Below are positions 46,755 to 55,197 of a DNA stretch of 64,000 nt, piece after piece. The notes beneath the pieces were generated by a model. The model had not been told where the DNA came from. It did not search any database and saw only the letters and a program-made list of their open reading frames with translations. Position numbers and translations under genes: made by a program. Origin of the DNA: Sphingomonas sp. AP4-R1 (lineage in GTDB: Bacteria > Pseudomonadota > Alphaproteobacteria > Sphingomonadales > Sphingomonadaceae); contig NZ_CP053346.1 of assembly GCF_013113735.1 (NCBI RefSeq), positions 1,750,001 through 1,814,000 of the forward strand, in the 5' to 3' direction. Position 1 is the first letter of the stretch; the number at the start of each line of letters is the position of its first letter.

Positions 46755-48011
46755 ATGGCCCAGACGCGTAGCGAAGGATTGATCACGGCGCTGGATATCG
46801 GCTCGTCCAAGGTGGCGGCGCTGATCGCGCAGCCCACCCCCGACGGGCTGATGGTGCTGGGCACCGGCCAGCGCGAGAGCCGGGGCATCCGCCGCGGCTA
46901 TATCGCGGACATGGGCGCCACCGAGGGCGCCGTGCGCGAGGCGGTGGAGCAGGCGGAGCGGATCGCGCGCACCCAGATCGACGAGACGTGGCTGAGCTTC
47001 TCGGCCGGCGGGCTCGTGTCCGATGTCGCCTCGGTCGAGGTGGATCTGGGCGGGCAGCGCATCGCCCAGCGCGATATCGACGATCTGCTGGCGGCCGGGC
47101 GCCGCTCGATCGATCCCGACGGGCGCATGGTGCTGCACGCGCAGCCCACGCTCTATACGCTCGATGGGCTGAAGGGGGTGAAGAACCCGCTCGGCCTCCA
47201 CGCCGATCGGCTGGGCGTGGATATCCATGTCGTGGTGGCCGAGCCTTCTCCGGTGCGGAACCTCGATCTGTGCGTCCGCTCGGCGCATCTGGCGGTGAAA
47301 CAGATCGTGGCGAGCCCGATCGCGACCGCCATGTCCTGCCTCTCGGCCGAGGAGCGCGAACTGGGCGTGGCGCTGGTGGAAATGGGCGCGGAGGTGACGA
47401 ACGTGTCGCTGTTCGCGGGCGGGCTGCTGGTGGGGCTCACGTCGCTGCCGCTGGGCGGCGGGGACATTACCGACGATATCGCCTCCGCGTTCGGCACGCG
47501 CCGCGCGCAGGCCGAGCGGATGAAATGCTTCCACGGCAGCGCGCAGACATCCCCCCGCGACAATCACGAGATGATCGACGTGGCGCCGCTTTCGGGCGAG
47601 CAGGATGCGGGCGAGGCGCCGCGCATCACGCGCGCGCAGCTGGTCGCGATCGTGCGCCAGCGGCTGGAGCAGATTTTCGGCGAGATCGAAGGCGCGCTGA
47701 AGAGCCTCGGCTTCGTCGGCCCGATCGGCCGGCAGGTGGTGCTGACGGGCGGCGGGGCCGAGCTGAAGGGCATCGCCGATTATGCGCAGGGCGTGCTGGG
47801 CCGTGCCGTCCGCGTCGGCCGGCCGCGCGGATTGATCGGCCTGCCCGAAGCGCATAGCGGCCCGGCTTTCTCCACGCTGGCGGGTCTGGTTCAGTTCGCC
47901 GCGTCCGATCCGATCGATCTGCGGCCCGCGCCCGCGCCGCAGACGATCGTGAAGCTTTCGCCGTCGAACATCGTTCAAAGACTGCTCGCCGTCGTCAAGA
48001 CGTCCTATTGA
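46755..48011 (+). CDS. ftsA: FtsA, actin-like anchor of FtsZ
   Basis: 418 residues. The actin-type phosphate loop ALDIGSSKVAALIA and the SHS2 insert with GYIADMGATEGAVREAVEQA, later MGAEVTNVSLFAGG and TGGGAELKGI, match FtsA. It tethers FtsZ to the membrane by the C-terminal amphipathic end (LLAVVKTSY). Start at ATG 46755 after a 41-base gap from ftsQ; GTG 46752 is the other option. Confidence 0.95.
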   Translation: MAQTRSEGLITALDIGSSKVAALIAQPTPDGLMVLGTGQRESRGIRRGYIADMGATEGAVREAVEQAERIARTQIDETWLSFSAGGLVSDVASVEVDLGGQRIAQRDIDDLLAAGRRSIDPDGRMVLHAQPTLYTLDGLKGVKNPLGLHADRLGVDIHVVVAEPSPVRNLDLCVRSAHLAVKQIVASPIATAMSCLSAEERELGVALVEMGAEVTNVSLFAGGLLVGLTSLPLGGGDITDDIASAFGTRRAQAERMKCFHGSAQTSPRDNHEMIDVAPLSGEQDAGEAPRITRAQLVAIVRQRLEQIFGEIEGALKSLGFVGPIGRQVVLTGGGAELKGIADYAQGVLGRAVRVGRPRGLIGLPEAHSGPAFSTLAGLVQFAASDPIDLRPAPAPQTIVKLSPSNIVQRLLAVVKTSY

Positions 48012-48132
48012 GTGAACAAGTCTGTGGATAACACGTGGTTAATTTCTCAAAATTTGCTCGCGCCGAACGCCCGAGTCTGTCAGATTCACTATAACCGGCG
48101 GCGCGCCGCCCCGTCTGTGTAAGGTACACCCC
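48012..48132 (+). promoter_or_regulatory. ftsZ: ftsZ upstream region with DnaA box and two GANTC sites
   Basis: A 121-base gap, AT-richer than its surroundings. TGTGGATAA (48023-48031) is a perfect DnaA box on the minus strand. GAGTC (48073-48077) and GATTC (48083-48087) are CcrM-type GANTC sites. TTAATTTCTCAAAAT (48039 region) is only a half-match to a CtrA box. In Caulobacter DnaA and GANTC methylation both control ftsZ, so cell-cycle control is plausible here. The promoter hexamers were not clear. Confidence 0.55.
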
Positions 48133-49584
48133 ATGACCATCGAATTCCTCCGGCCCGAGATTGACGAACTCAAGCCCCGGATCAGTGTCATCGGCGTAGG
48201 CGGCGCCGGCGGCAATGCGGTCGCCAACATGATCGCGGCCGAGGTGCAGGGTGTCGACTTCATCGTCGCCAATACGGACGCGCAGGCGCTGAACGCCTCG
48301 CCCGCCGAGCAGCGTCTCCAGCTGGGCCTGAAGATCACGCAGGGCCTGGGCGCGGGCTCGCGGCCGGAGATCGGGCGCGCGGCGGCCGAAGAGACGATGG
48401 ATCAGGTGGAAAAGGCGCTGGACGGCGCGCACATGTGCTTCATCACGGCCGGCATGGGCGGCGGCACGGGCACGGGCGCGGCGCCGGTGATCGCCAAGGC
48501 GGCGCGCGAGCGCGGCATCCTGACGGTGGGCGTCGTCACCAAGCCGTTCAGCTTCGAGGGCAATCGCCGGATGAAGTCGGCCGATGCCGGCATCACCGAG
48601 CTGCAGAAGCATGTCGACACGCTGATCATCATCCCGAACCAGAATCTGTTCCTGATCGCCAATCCGAACACGACCTTCAAGGAAGCGTTCCAGATGGCCG
48701 ATCAGGTGCTGCAGCAGGGCGTGCGCAGCATCACCGACCTGATGGTGATGCCGGGCCTGATCAATCTCGACTTCGCCGACGTGCGCTCCGTCATGTCCGA
48801 AATGGGCAAGGCGATGATGGGCACGGGCGAGGCTTCGGGCGACAATCGCGCGATCGAGGCGGCCGAGAAGGCGATCGCCAATCCGCTGCTGGACGGCGTG
48901 AGCATGAAGGGCGCCAAGGGCGTGATCGTTTCGATCACCGGCGGCGACGACATGCGCCTGATGGAAGTGGACGAGGCCGCGAACCACATTCGCGAGCTGG
49001 TCGATCCGGACGCGAACATCATCTGGGGTTCGGCCTTCAACAACGAGCTGGACGGCAAGATCCGCGTGTCCGTGGTGGCGACCGGCATCGAATCCGAGGC
49101 GAGCGGCGTGCCCGCGCAGGAGGCGAGCAAGCTGTTCAGCTTCCCGCCGCGCAGCCGCTCCGAAGTGCGCACGCCGAACGCCGAGGCGCCCGCCGCGCCC
49201 GCTCCGGCACCGGCCCCCGAGGCGAGCATCGAGACGCCGGCCGCGGCACCCGCTCCGCAGGCTCCCGAAGCGACCGCCGACGAGCAGGACGAACTGATCC
49301 TGGGCGAACCCGAGGCTCCCGTCGCGGCGGCACCGGCTCCGGTCGAAGCGCCGGCTCCGGAAGAGCCCGCGCCCGCTGGCGGCCCGCGCCGCTGGCTCCG
49401 CGCCGAGCGGGGCGAGGCACCGCGCCCCGCCGCCGCTCCGGCCCGCGAGGGCGGCACGTTGTTCGAGCGCATGTCGAGCATTGCCCGTGGCTCCGCCAAG
49501 GTGGGCAATGACGATGACGAGGAAGCCGGTGGCTCCGATCCGCTCGATATCCCCCGCTTTCTGAACCGCCAGAACAACCAGTAA
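48133..49584 (+). CDS. ftsZ: FtsZ, division tubulin
   Basis: 483 residues. The GTPase domain has the tubulin loop [12 protein letters not shown], with [13 protein letters not shown] at the start and the T7 loop [12 protein letters not shown] long Pro/Ala/Glu-rich linker spans about 330-460, and the conserved C-terminal peptide [12 protein letters not shown] binds FtsA and other partners. It forms the Z ring. It has its own upstream region and a downstream hairpin at 49602-49633. Confidence 0.98.
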   Translation: MTIEFLRPEIDELKPRISVIGVGGAGGNAVANMIAAEVQGVDFIVANTDAQALNASPAEQRLQLGLKITQGLGAGSRPEIGRAAAEETMDQVEKALDGAHMCFITAGMGGGTGTGAAPVIAKAARERGILTVGVVTKPFSFEGNRRMKSADAGITELQKHVDTLIIIPNQNLFLIANPNTTFKEAFQMADQVLQQGVRSITDLMVMPGLINLDFADVRSVMSEMGKAMMGTGEASGDNRAIEAAEKAIANPLLDGVSMKGAKGVIVSITGGDDMRLMEVDEAANHIRELVDPDANIIWGSAFNNELDGKIRVSVVATGIESEASGVPAQEASKLFSFPPRSRSEVRTPNAEAPAAPAPAPAPEASIETPAAAPAPQAPEATADEQDELILGEPEAPVAAAPAPVEAPAPEEPAPAGGPRRWLRAERGEAPRPAAAPAREGGTLFERMSSIARGSAKVGNDDDEEAGGSDPLDIPRFLNRQNNQ

Positions 49585-49601
49585 GGCGCGCCGCGCTCCG
49601 C

Positions 49602-49633
49602 CCCCTCATCCCAGCCTGTGCCGGGATGAGGGG
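49602..49633 (+). terminator. Hairpin after ftsZ
   Basis: CCCCTCATCCC and GGGATGAGGGG form an 11-base perfect stem with a ten-base loop, 18 bases after the ftsZ stop. There is no T tract, so it is either a weak terminator or an RNA-stabilising hairpin. Confidence 0.55.
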
Positions 49634-49680
49634 CGGGCGTTAAGCTAGTGAGGGATTGTCTCCGACAGACAGATCCTTCT

Positions 49681-49801
49681 GTCATGCCGGACCCTTCGAC
49701 TACGCTCAGGACAGGCTTGGTCCGGCATCCGCCCCTCTCCGCGTGTCTGGGCCTGCTGTGCCCGTCGCCCGGTTGACCCCGGAACAAGTCCGGGGTGACG
49801 G
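49681..49801. repeat. Two small inverted repeats in the ftsZ-49929 gap
   Basis: ATGCCGGACC...GGTCCGGCAT (49684-49728) and ACCCCGGAACAAGTCCGGGG (49777-49796) are hairpin-forming relatives of the 5459 element. Between and around them lies a short CTTCGACTACGCTCAGGACAG block of the CTTCGACAGGCTCAG style (49694). The rest of 49585-49928 shows no gene. Confidence 0.7.
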
Positions 49802-49928
49802 TCATGTGTTGGCGCGAGGTACACGCCAAATCGTTTCGGGCAGCGCGCTCATCCGAGCCGCTGCCCGTTCTGTCGCTGGACGCGCGTTGTTCATCGCCGG
49901 GCCGTGCGATCCTGCTTATGGAGGCGCG

Positions 49929-51299
49929 ATGCGCCTTCGCCCGATTCTCCGTTCCGCCCCGCTCGCTCTGACCCTCGCGCTCGCGGCGCCGATTTCCGCC
50001 CAGATCCCGCAGGACAGCGTCGAGGAGCCGGCCGAGCCCGTGCCCGCCGCCACCGCATCGGATCCGATGTCGATCGCGCGCGCGGCGGCAGAGCGCGGCG
50101 ATCAGGCCGAGGCGCTCTCGCAATATCTCCATGCTCTGTCCAAATCGCCGAACAATGTCGAAGCGCTGGCGGGGGCGGGGCGCGCGGCGCTGGCCGTGGG
50201 CGACGTGAACGCGGCGACCGGCTTCTTCGCGCGGGCGGAAGAACTGGCGCCGAACAATGCCGTGGTGAAGGCCGGGCTGGGATCGGCCACGGTGCAGACC
50301 GGCAATGGTCGCGCGGCCCTGCGCTATTTCCGGCAGGCGCAGTCGCTGGGCGTGCCGGAGGGCGTGATCGCGGGGGATCGTGGCCTCGCTTATGATCTCA
50401 CCGGGGACGGGCGGCGGGCGCAGGCCTCCTATCAGATGGCGTTGGTCGCCAAGCCTGGCGATCCCGTGGCGACGCGGCGCCTCGCGCTCAGCCAGGCGAT
50501 CTCGGGCAACCTGCCGGGCGCGCTCGTCACGCTCGATCCGCTGCTTCGCAAGCAGGATATCCCGACATGGCGCACGCGCGCCTTCGCGAAGGCGGTGACG
50601 GGCGATCTGGCCGGGGCCGAGCAGGATGCCGCTTATGTGCTGCCGCCCAATCAGGTGGCGGTGCTGAAGCCCTATCTGGCGAAGCTCGCCACGCTGAAGC
50701 CGAGCGAGAAGGCGGCGGCTGTGTTTCTCGGTCGCTTCCCGCAGCCGGGCAACGGCCCGACGGTGGCGAGCGCGAACGCGCCCCGCGTGAAGCGGCCGAT
50801 CGTGACGCCGGCGGCCGCGAAGCCCGCGCCTGCCGCCACGCTGGTGGCCGATGCGTCGGTCGCGACGAGCAGCGCGCCGCCACCGGCGGCCGAGCCGACC
50901 GTGGAGGATAGCCCGGCCCTGCGCGCGCAGGCGCGTCGCGTCGAGGCGGCGAAGCGGGCGGAGACGCTCGCCGCGCAGAAGAAGAAAGCGGATCAGGTCA
51001 AGGCGGCCGAGCAGGCGAAGGTGGCCAAGGCCAATCCGCCGCGCCATTTCGTGCAGGTGGCGGGCGGCGCGAACAAGACCGATCTGCCCAAGGCTTGGGC
51101 TGCGCTGAAGGCGAAATGGCCGAGCCAGCTGGGCGGCCGCTCACCCTGGACGATGCATTATCGCTTCACCAATCGCCTGCTGATCGGGCCGTTCCCCAGC
51201 TCGGCGGCGGCGCAGGATTGGGTGACCGCGCGCAAGAAGGAAGGCCTGTCCACGTTCCGCGTCTCCACCCGTGCAGGCGAGGAAGTGGAGAAGCTGTAG
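49929..51299 (+). CDS. TPR/SPOR periplasmic protein
   Basis: 456 residues. A signal peptide (MRLRPILRSAPLALTLALAA) is followed by TPR-like helical repeats from about 45 to 240 (ALSQYLHALSKSPNNVEALAG type), an Ala/Pro-rich linker, and a C-terminal SPOR-like domain (FVQVAGGANKTDLPKAWAAL ... LIGPFPSSAAAQDW). SPOR domains bind denuded septal glycan, so it probably acts at the division site in the periplasm. GGAGG precedes the ATG. It follows ftsZ but has its own upstream region. Confidence 0.87.
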   Translation: MRLRPILRSAPLALTLALAAPISAQIPQDSVEEPAEPVPAATASDPMSIARAAAERGDQAEALSQYLHALSKSPNNVEALAGAGRAALAVGDVNAATGFFARAEELAPNNAVVKAGLGSATVQTGNGRAALRYFRQAQSLGVPEGVIAGDRGLAYDLTGDGRRAQASYQMALVAKPGDPVATRRLALSQAISGNLPGALVTLDPLLRKQDIPTWRTRAFAKAVTGDLAGAEQDAAYVLPPNQVAVLKPYLAKLATLKPSEKAAAVFLGRFPQPGNGPTVASANAPRVKRPIVTPAAAKPAPAATLVADASVATSSAPPPAAEPTVEDSPALRAQARRVEAAKRAETLAAQKKKADQVKAAEQAKVAKANPPRHFVQVAGGANKTDLPKAWAALKAKWPSQLGGRSPWTMHYRFTNRLLIGPFPSSAAAQDWVTARKKEGLSTFRVSTRAGEEVEKL

Positions 51300-51316
51300 G
51301 CGGAGCTGCAACGGGC

Positions 51317-51465
51317 CCCCCTCCCTGGAAGGGAGGGGTTGGGGGTGGGTGGAGAGTGGCCGAAACCTCCGTGGCTCACGGAAAGGGCGGCGTCATGCGG
51401 CAACCGATAGATGGCGGCTCGCGGATAGCGACCCACCCCCGGCCCCTCCCTTTCAGGGAGGGGAG
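51317..51465. repeat. Paired inverted repeat of the CCCTCCCTGGAAGGGAGGGG family
   Basis: CCCTCCCTGGAAGGGAGGGG plus TTGGGGGTGGG at the left, CCCACCCC plus CCCTCCCTTTCAGGGAGGGG at the right, with about 90 bases between. Same design as 1620-1769. It sits between converging genes. Confidence 0.87.
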
Positions 51466-51473
51466 ATTCACCC

Positions 51474-51602
51474 TTACGCCAGCGCGGGATGCCGGCGGGT
51501 GCGGCGGGCTTCGGCCAGCGCGCGGAGGCGGGCGCGGATCGCGGGGCGGCTGAAATGATCGCCGTCCAGCAGGGCGGTCTTGCTCGGGTCCTGATCTCGC
51601 AT
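51474..51602 (-). CDS. Small basic protein of unknown function (42 aa)
   Basis: The frame MRDQDPSKTALLDGDHFSRP, continuing to ARRTRRHPALA, ends at a TAA. An AAGGAGGAG Shine-Dalgarno lies seven to ten bases before the ATG, and the coding bias is that of the neighbours. The C-terminal half is a basic helix (AIRARLRALAEARRTRR), which could bind nucleic acid. It abuts a palindromic repeat. No function known. Confidence 0.55.
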   Translation of the reverse strand: MRDQDPSKTALLDGDHFSRPAIRARLRALAEARRTRRHPALA

Positions 51603-51737
51603 CGCGTGGCTCCTCCTTTTCCGGGGTCGTCCTGAGGGAACGCTGCCGCCCGCGCCAACGCGCTTTGTCGGTCAGAGTGATCGGCTAAGCCGCTTGAAGG
51701 CTCGACTTCGCGGGCCGGCACCTTATGTCGCGGTCCC

Positions 51738-52898
51738 GTGCTTGCCCCTCATGCCTCCGATCCCGCCCGCAGCCGTGGCCGCCGCTTCGGCCCGCCCGAC
51801 GGCCGCTCGACCACGCCGCGCGACGCCTTCCAGCGCGATCGCGACCGGATCATCCACTCGATCGCTTTCCGTCGCCTGCGCCACAAGACGCAGGTGTTCG
51901 TCGCGCCCGACGGCGATCATTTCCGTGTGCGCCTGACGCACAGCATCGAGGTGGCGCAGATCGGGCGCACGATCGCGCGCGCGCTGGGGCTGAACGAGGA
52001 TCTGACGGAGGCGCTGTGCCTCGCGCACGATATCGGCCATCCGCCCTTCGGCCATGCGGGCGAGGAGGCGCTGAAGGCGGCGACCGTCCAGGCCGGCGGC
52101 TTCGATCACAACGCGCACACGCTGCGCGTGCTGGCCCGGCTGGAATCGCCTTATCCCAGCCACAAGGGGCTGAACCTGACGTGGGAGATGCTGGAGGGGC
52201 TGGCCAAGCATAACGGTCCGGTCGCGAAGCCGACCTGGGCGCTGGCCGAGATCGACGCCGATTTCCCGCTGGAACTGGGCGGCCAGCCCTCGCTGGAGGC
52301 GCAGGTGGCGGCGCTGTCCGACGACATCGCCTACGACCATCACGATATCGACGATGGCCTGCGCGCGGGGCTGCTGTCGCTGGATCAGGTGCTGGGCGCG
52401 CCTCTGGTGGCGGACGGCTGGGCGGCGGTGCAGGCGCGCTGGCCCGATCTGCCGCCGGAACAGCTGGCGGGCGAACTGATCCGCGACCAGATCGGCCGGA
52501 TGGTGGGCGATCTGATCGCGGAGAGCCGCCGCCGCATCGCCGCAGCGGCACCCCGATCGGTGGAGGATGTGCGCGCGGCGGACGGCCCCCTGATCGGCTT
52601 TTCGGACGAGATGGCGGCGGGCGAGCGCGCGCTGAAGCGCTTCATGTATGCCGAGCTGTATCATCATCCCAGCCAGCTCGCCGTGGCGGACAAAGCGGGG
52701 CTGATCGTGGCCGGGCTGGCCGAGGCCTATCTGGCCGATCCCGCGCTGCTGCCGCCGGCCTGGGCGGCCGCTCTGCCGGAAGAAGATCCCCAGAAAAGCC
52801 GCCATATCAGCGATTTCATCGCAGGCATGACGGATCGCTACGCCATATCCCGTTACCGTGAGGTGGTGGGCCCGGTGGATATGCCGGACGGTCTCTGA
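51738..52898 (+). CDS. dGTPase-like HD-domain triphosphohydrolase
   Basis: 386 residues. HD-domain residues are in place: [12 protein letters not shown] with H68, then [15 protein letters not shown] with H97-D98, and [10 protein letters not shown], then [15 protein letters not shown] with the metal Asp. This is the deoxyguanosinetriphosphate triphosphohydrolase-like family, which cuts dNTPs to nucleoside and triphosphate. The GTG at 51738 gives a usual N terminus. Substrate preference is not known. It stands alone. Confidence 0.92.
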   Translation: MLAPHASDPARSRGRRFGPPDGRSTTPRDAFQRDRDRIIHSIAFRRLRHKTQVFVAPDGDHFRVRLTHSIEVAQIGRTIARALGLNEDLTEALCLAHDIGHPPFGHAGEEALKAATVQAGGFDHNAHTLRVLARLESPYPSHKGLNLTWEMLEGLAKHNGPVAKPTWALAEIDADFPLELGGQPSLEAQVAALSDDIAYDHHDIDDGLRAGLLSLDQVLGAPLVADGWAAVQARWPDLPPEQLAGELIRDQIGRMVGDLIAESRRRIAAAAPRSVEDVRAADGPLIGFSDEMAAGERALKRFMYAELYHHPSQLAVADKAGLIVAGLAEAYLADPALLPPAWAAALPEEDPQKSRHISDFIAGMTDRYAISRYREVVGPVDMPDGL

Positions 52899-53005
52899 AG
52901 GTTTCGATCGGCCGGAGCGGCGATAGACTTGCCGATCCATTGGATCTGGTTCGACTTGCTCCCGCAACGACTTGATGCTTCTCTTGCCCGCGGGGGAGAG
53001 AAATC

Positions 53006-54589
53006 ATGTCGATTCAGGATATTCTTCTGTCGGTGGCGAAGACGGTCGTCGGCAGGGACGCGATCAATGCGTTGCTTATCAACAGGATCGTCAAGGCGGC
53101 GCGCAATCGCCCGCACCCCTGGAGCACGCGATTCGATTATATCTGCTGGAGCGGCCTGACCGATCGCAGCTACAATGCGCGCCTGCTGCCGGCCAAGACC
53201 GTCACCGATCTGCCGCCGGTGGACAAGGTCGCCGCGTTGTTCGTCCCCGAGGCGGAGCAGCGCACATGCGCGAAATCGACCTGCCTGTTCCCGGCCTTCG
53301 CGCAATATCTCACCGACGGCTTCATCCGCACGCGGATCTTCAACGATCCGACCAAGGACGAGCGCAAGCGCACTACTTCCAATCACGAGATCGACCTGAG
53401 CCCTCTCTACGGCCGGATCGAGGAGCAGACCGCCGTGCTGCGCGCGCCACCATCCGGCAGCGGCAAGGGGCGGCTGAAATCGCAGATGCTGCATGGCGAG
53501 GAATATCCGCCGTTCCTGTTCGACGCGGCCGGGCAGGTAAAGGCGGAGTTCCGCGATGCCTCCGGCCGGCCCGTGCTGGACGAGCCGCTCGGCCTCGATC
53601 ACACCAAGCCCGGCTTCGACAAGATCTTCGCAGTGGGCGGCGACCGCGTGAATGCCGCGCCGCAGGTGGCGATGATGAACACATTGTTCCTGCGCGAGCA
53701 TAACCGGCTGGCCGGGCTGATCGCGCAGGCCCATCCCGGCTGGGACGACGAGCATGTGTTCCAGACCACGCGCAACAACGTGATCGTGATGTTCATCAAG
53801 ATCGTGGTCGAGGAATATATCAACCACATCAACACATCGAACTTCCGCTTCCTGGCGGAGGGCAAGGTGGCATGGGATGCGAGCTGGAACCGGCCCAACT
53901 GGATGACGGCCGAGTTCAGCCTGCTCTATCGCTGGCACAGCTTGGTGCCCGAGGAATTGAGCTGGGGTGGCGCGCCGGTCAACGGCGGCACGACCCTGCT
54001 CAACAATGCGCTGCTGATCGATGCGGGCCTCGCCACCGCCTTTGCGGAGATATCGGCCAACAATGCCGCCTGCCTCGGCCTGCACAACAGCGCGACCTTC
54101 CTGTGGAAGGCGGAACTCAGCGCGGTCCAGCAGGCGCGCGACAACCGGCTGGCTTCCTATAACGATTATCGCGAGGCGATGGGGCTGAAGCGCAAGAAGA
54201 GCTTCGAGGATGTCGCCGGCACGTCGAGCGATCCCGTGGCGAAGGAGCGCCGCGCGCACCTCGCCAGCGAACTGAGGGGGCTTTACGGCGATGTCGACAG
54301 GATCGAATTCTATGTCGGGCTGTTCGCGGAGCCGACCGAGAAAAACGGCGTCCTGCCCGAGCTGATCCAGGCGATGGTGGCGATGGATGCCTTCTCGCAG
54401 GCGCTCACCAATCCGCTGTTGAGCCAGCATATCTGGGGCGACGACCGCAACAAACTGGACGCGTTCACGCAGATCGGCCTCGACGCGATCGTCGCGACGA
54501 AGACGCTGCGGGATATCCTCGTCCGCAACAGTGCCAATCTGGGCGATCGCTTCGTCGGCATGACGCGCGCCGACTGGAAGCGGAGCTGA
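53006..54589 (+). CDS. Cyclooxygenase-like haem peroxidase/dioxygenase
   Basis: 527 residues without signal peptide or EGF domain. The catalytic core aligns by eye with prostaglandin H synthase: FAQYLTDGFIRT (residues 98-109), DLSPLYGR, EYPPF, LFLREHNRLAGLI, VFQTTRN, IKIVVEEYINH, and EFSLLYRWHSLVPEE. Tyr308 and His311 correspond to COX Tyr385 and the proximal haem ligand His388. The distal His207 position is Asp104 here (Gln203 equals Gln100). It is probably a bacterial fatty-acid dioxygenase that is a weak peroxidase. GGGGGAGAG precedes the ATG. It is a single gene with no obvious partner. Confidence 0.85.
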   Translation: MSIQDILLSVAKTVVGRDAINALLINRIVKAARNRPHPWSTRFDYICWSGLTDRSYNARLLPAKTVTDLPPVDKVAALFVPEAEQRTCAKSTCLFPAFAQYLTDGFIRTRIFNDPTKDERKRTTSNHEIDLSPLYGRIEEQTAVLRAPPSGSGKGRLKSQMLHGEEYPPFLFDAAGQVKAEFRDASGRPVLDEPLGLDHTKPGFDKIFAVGGDRVNAAPQVAMMNTLFLREHNRLAGLIAQAHPGWDDEHVFQTTRNNVIVMFIKIVVEEYINHINTSNFRFLAEGKVAWDASWNRPNWMTAEFSLLYRWHSLVPEELSWGGAPVNGGTTLLNNALLIDAGLATAFAEISANNAACLGLHNSATFLWKAELSAVQQARDNRLASYNDYREAMGLKRKKSFEDVAGTSSDPVAKERRAHLASELRGLYGDVDRIEFYVGLFAEPTEKNGVLPELIQAMVAMDAFSQALTNPLLSQHIWGDDRNKLDAFTQIGLDAIVATKTLRDILVRNSANLGDRFVGMTRADWKRS

Positions 54590-54607
54590 CGGGCTAGTCG
54601 CGCGGCG

Positions 54608-55123
54608 TCAGGCGAGTTGGGCGGACTTCGCGGCGCCCAGCAGCCGTTTCGCGCGCACATACATTTCCGCGCGCGTGGCGGAGAGCAGGCCGAAGCCGAA
54701 GGCGAGCAGGATGCCGGTGATCTTCATCAGGTTCACGCCCGCCTGCGCCGCCTCGTAGCGCAGGCCCTGCCGCGCCACGATCAGCAGCACGATGAAGAGC
54801 AGGGCCGCCGGGCTGTTCTGCTTGTTGAGCTGATGCGTGGCGGGATCGACGCTGATCTTCATCAGCTTGCCGCGCTGCCAGCCGAGCGCGCCGCCGCCGG
54901 CGGCCGCGACCACCAGCCATAGCCAGCCAATCGGCGTGGGGGGCGGTGCCTCATAGAGGCCGAACAGGAAGGCGAGGCCGAAGATGGCGGGGACGATCCA
55001 GAGCGTCTCCAGCCGCAGCCGGCTCGCGCGGCGCATGCCCCGGTAACGGAGGACCAGCACCAGCGCGATCGCGCAGCCGGTGATGATATAGGTGATCGTC
55101 TGCGGCGCCGGATGAGCCTGCAC
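54608..55123 (-). CDS. DUF1453/CcdC-like membrane protein
   Basis: 171 residues with four hydrophobic segments (YIITGCAIALVLVL, WIVPAIFGLAFLFGL, WLWLVVAAAGGGALG, LLFIVLLIV and a fifth near the C terminus). The overall pattern, with a central KISVDPATHQL loop and a final RAEMYVRAK, resembles DUF1453/CcdC-type proteins. The GTG at 55123 follows GGGA at seven bases; longer upstream residues are low-complexity. It converges with the peroxidase gene and diverges from the M28 gene. Function unknown. Confidence 0.7.
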   Translation of the reverse strand: MQAHPAPQTITYIITGCAIALVLVLRYRGMRRASRLRLETLWIVPAIFGLAFLFGLYEAPPPTPIGWLWLVVAAAGGGALGWQRGKLMKISVDPATHQLNKQNSPAALLFIVLLIVARQGLRYEAAQAGVNLMKITGILLAFGFGLLSATRAEMYVRAKRLLGAAKSAQLA

Positions 55124-55197
55124 TCTCAATTCCCTCGACCTGGTCCGTCCGTATCCTATGGTTAGCGCATCAGGCGGGCAAGCGGGGGTGAAAGCGG

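Noticed and set aside
48034..48048. CtrA box (TTAA-N7-TTAA) before ftsZ
   Set aside because: Only one half matches (TTAA...AAAT). The other half-site is missing.
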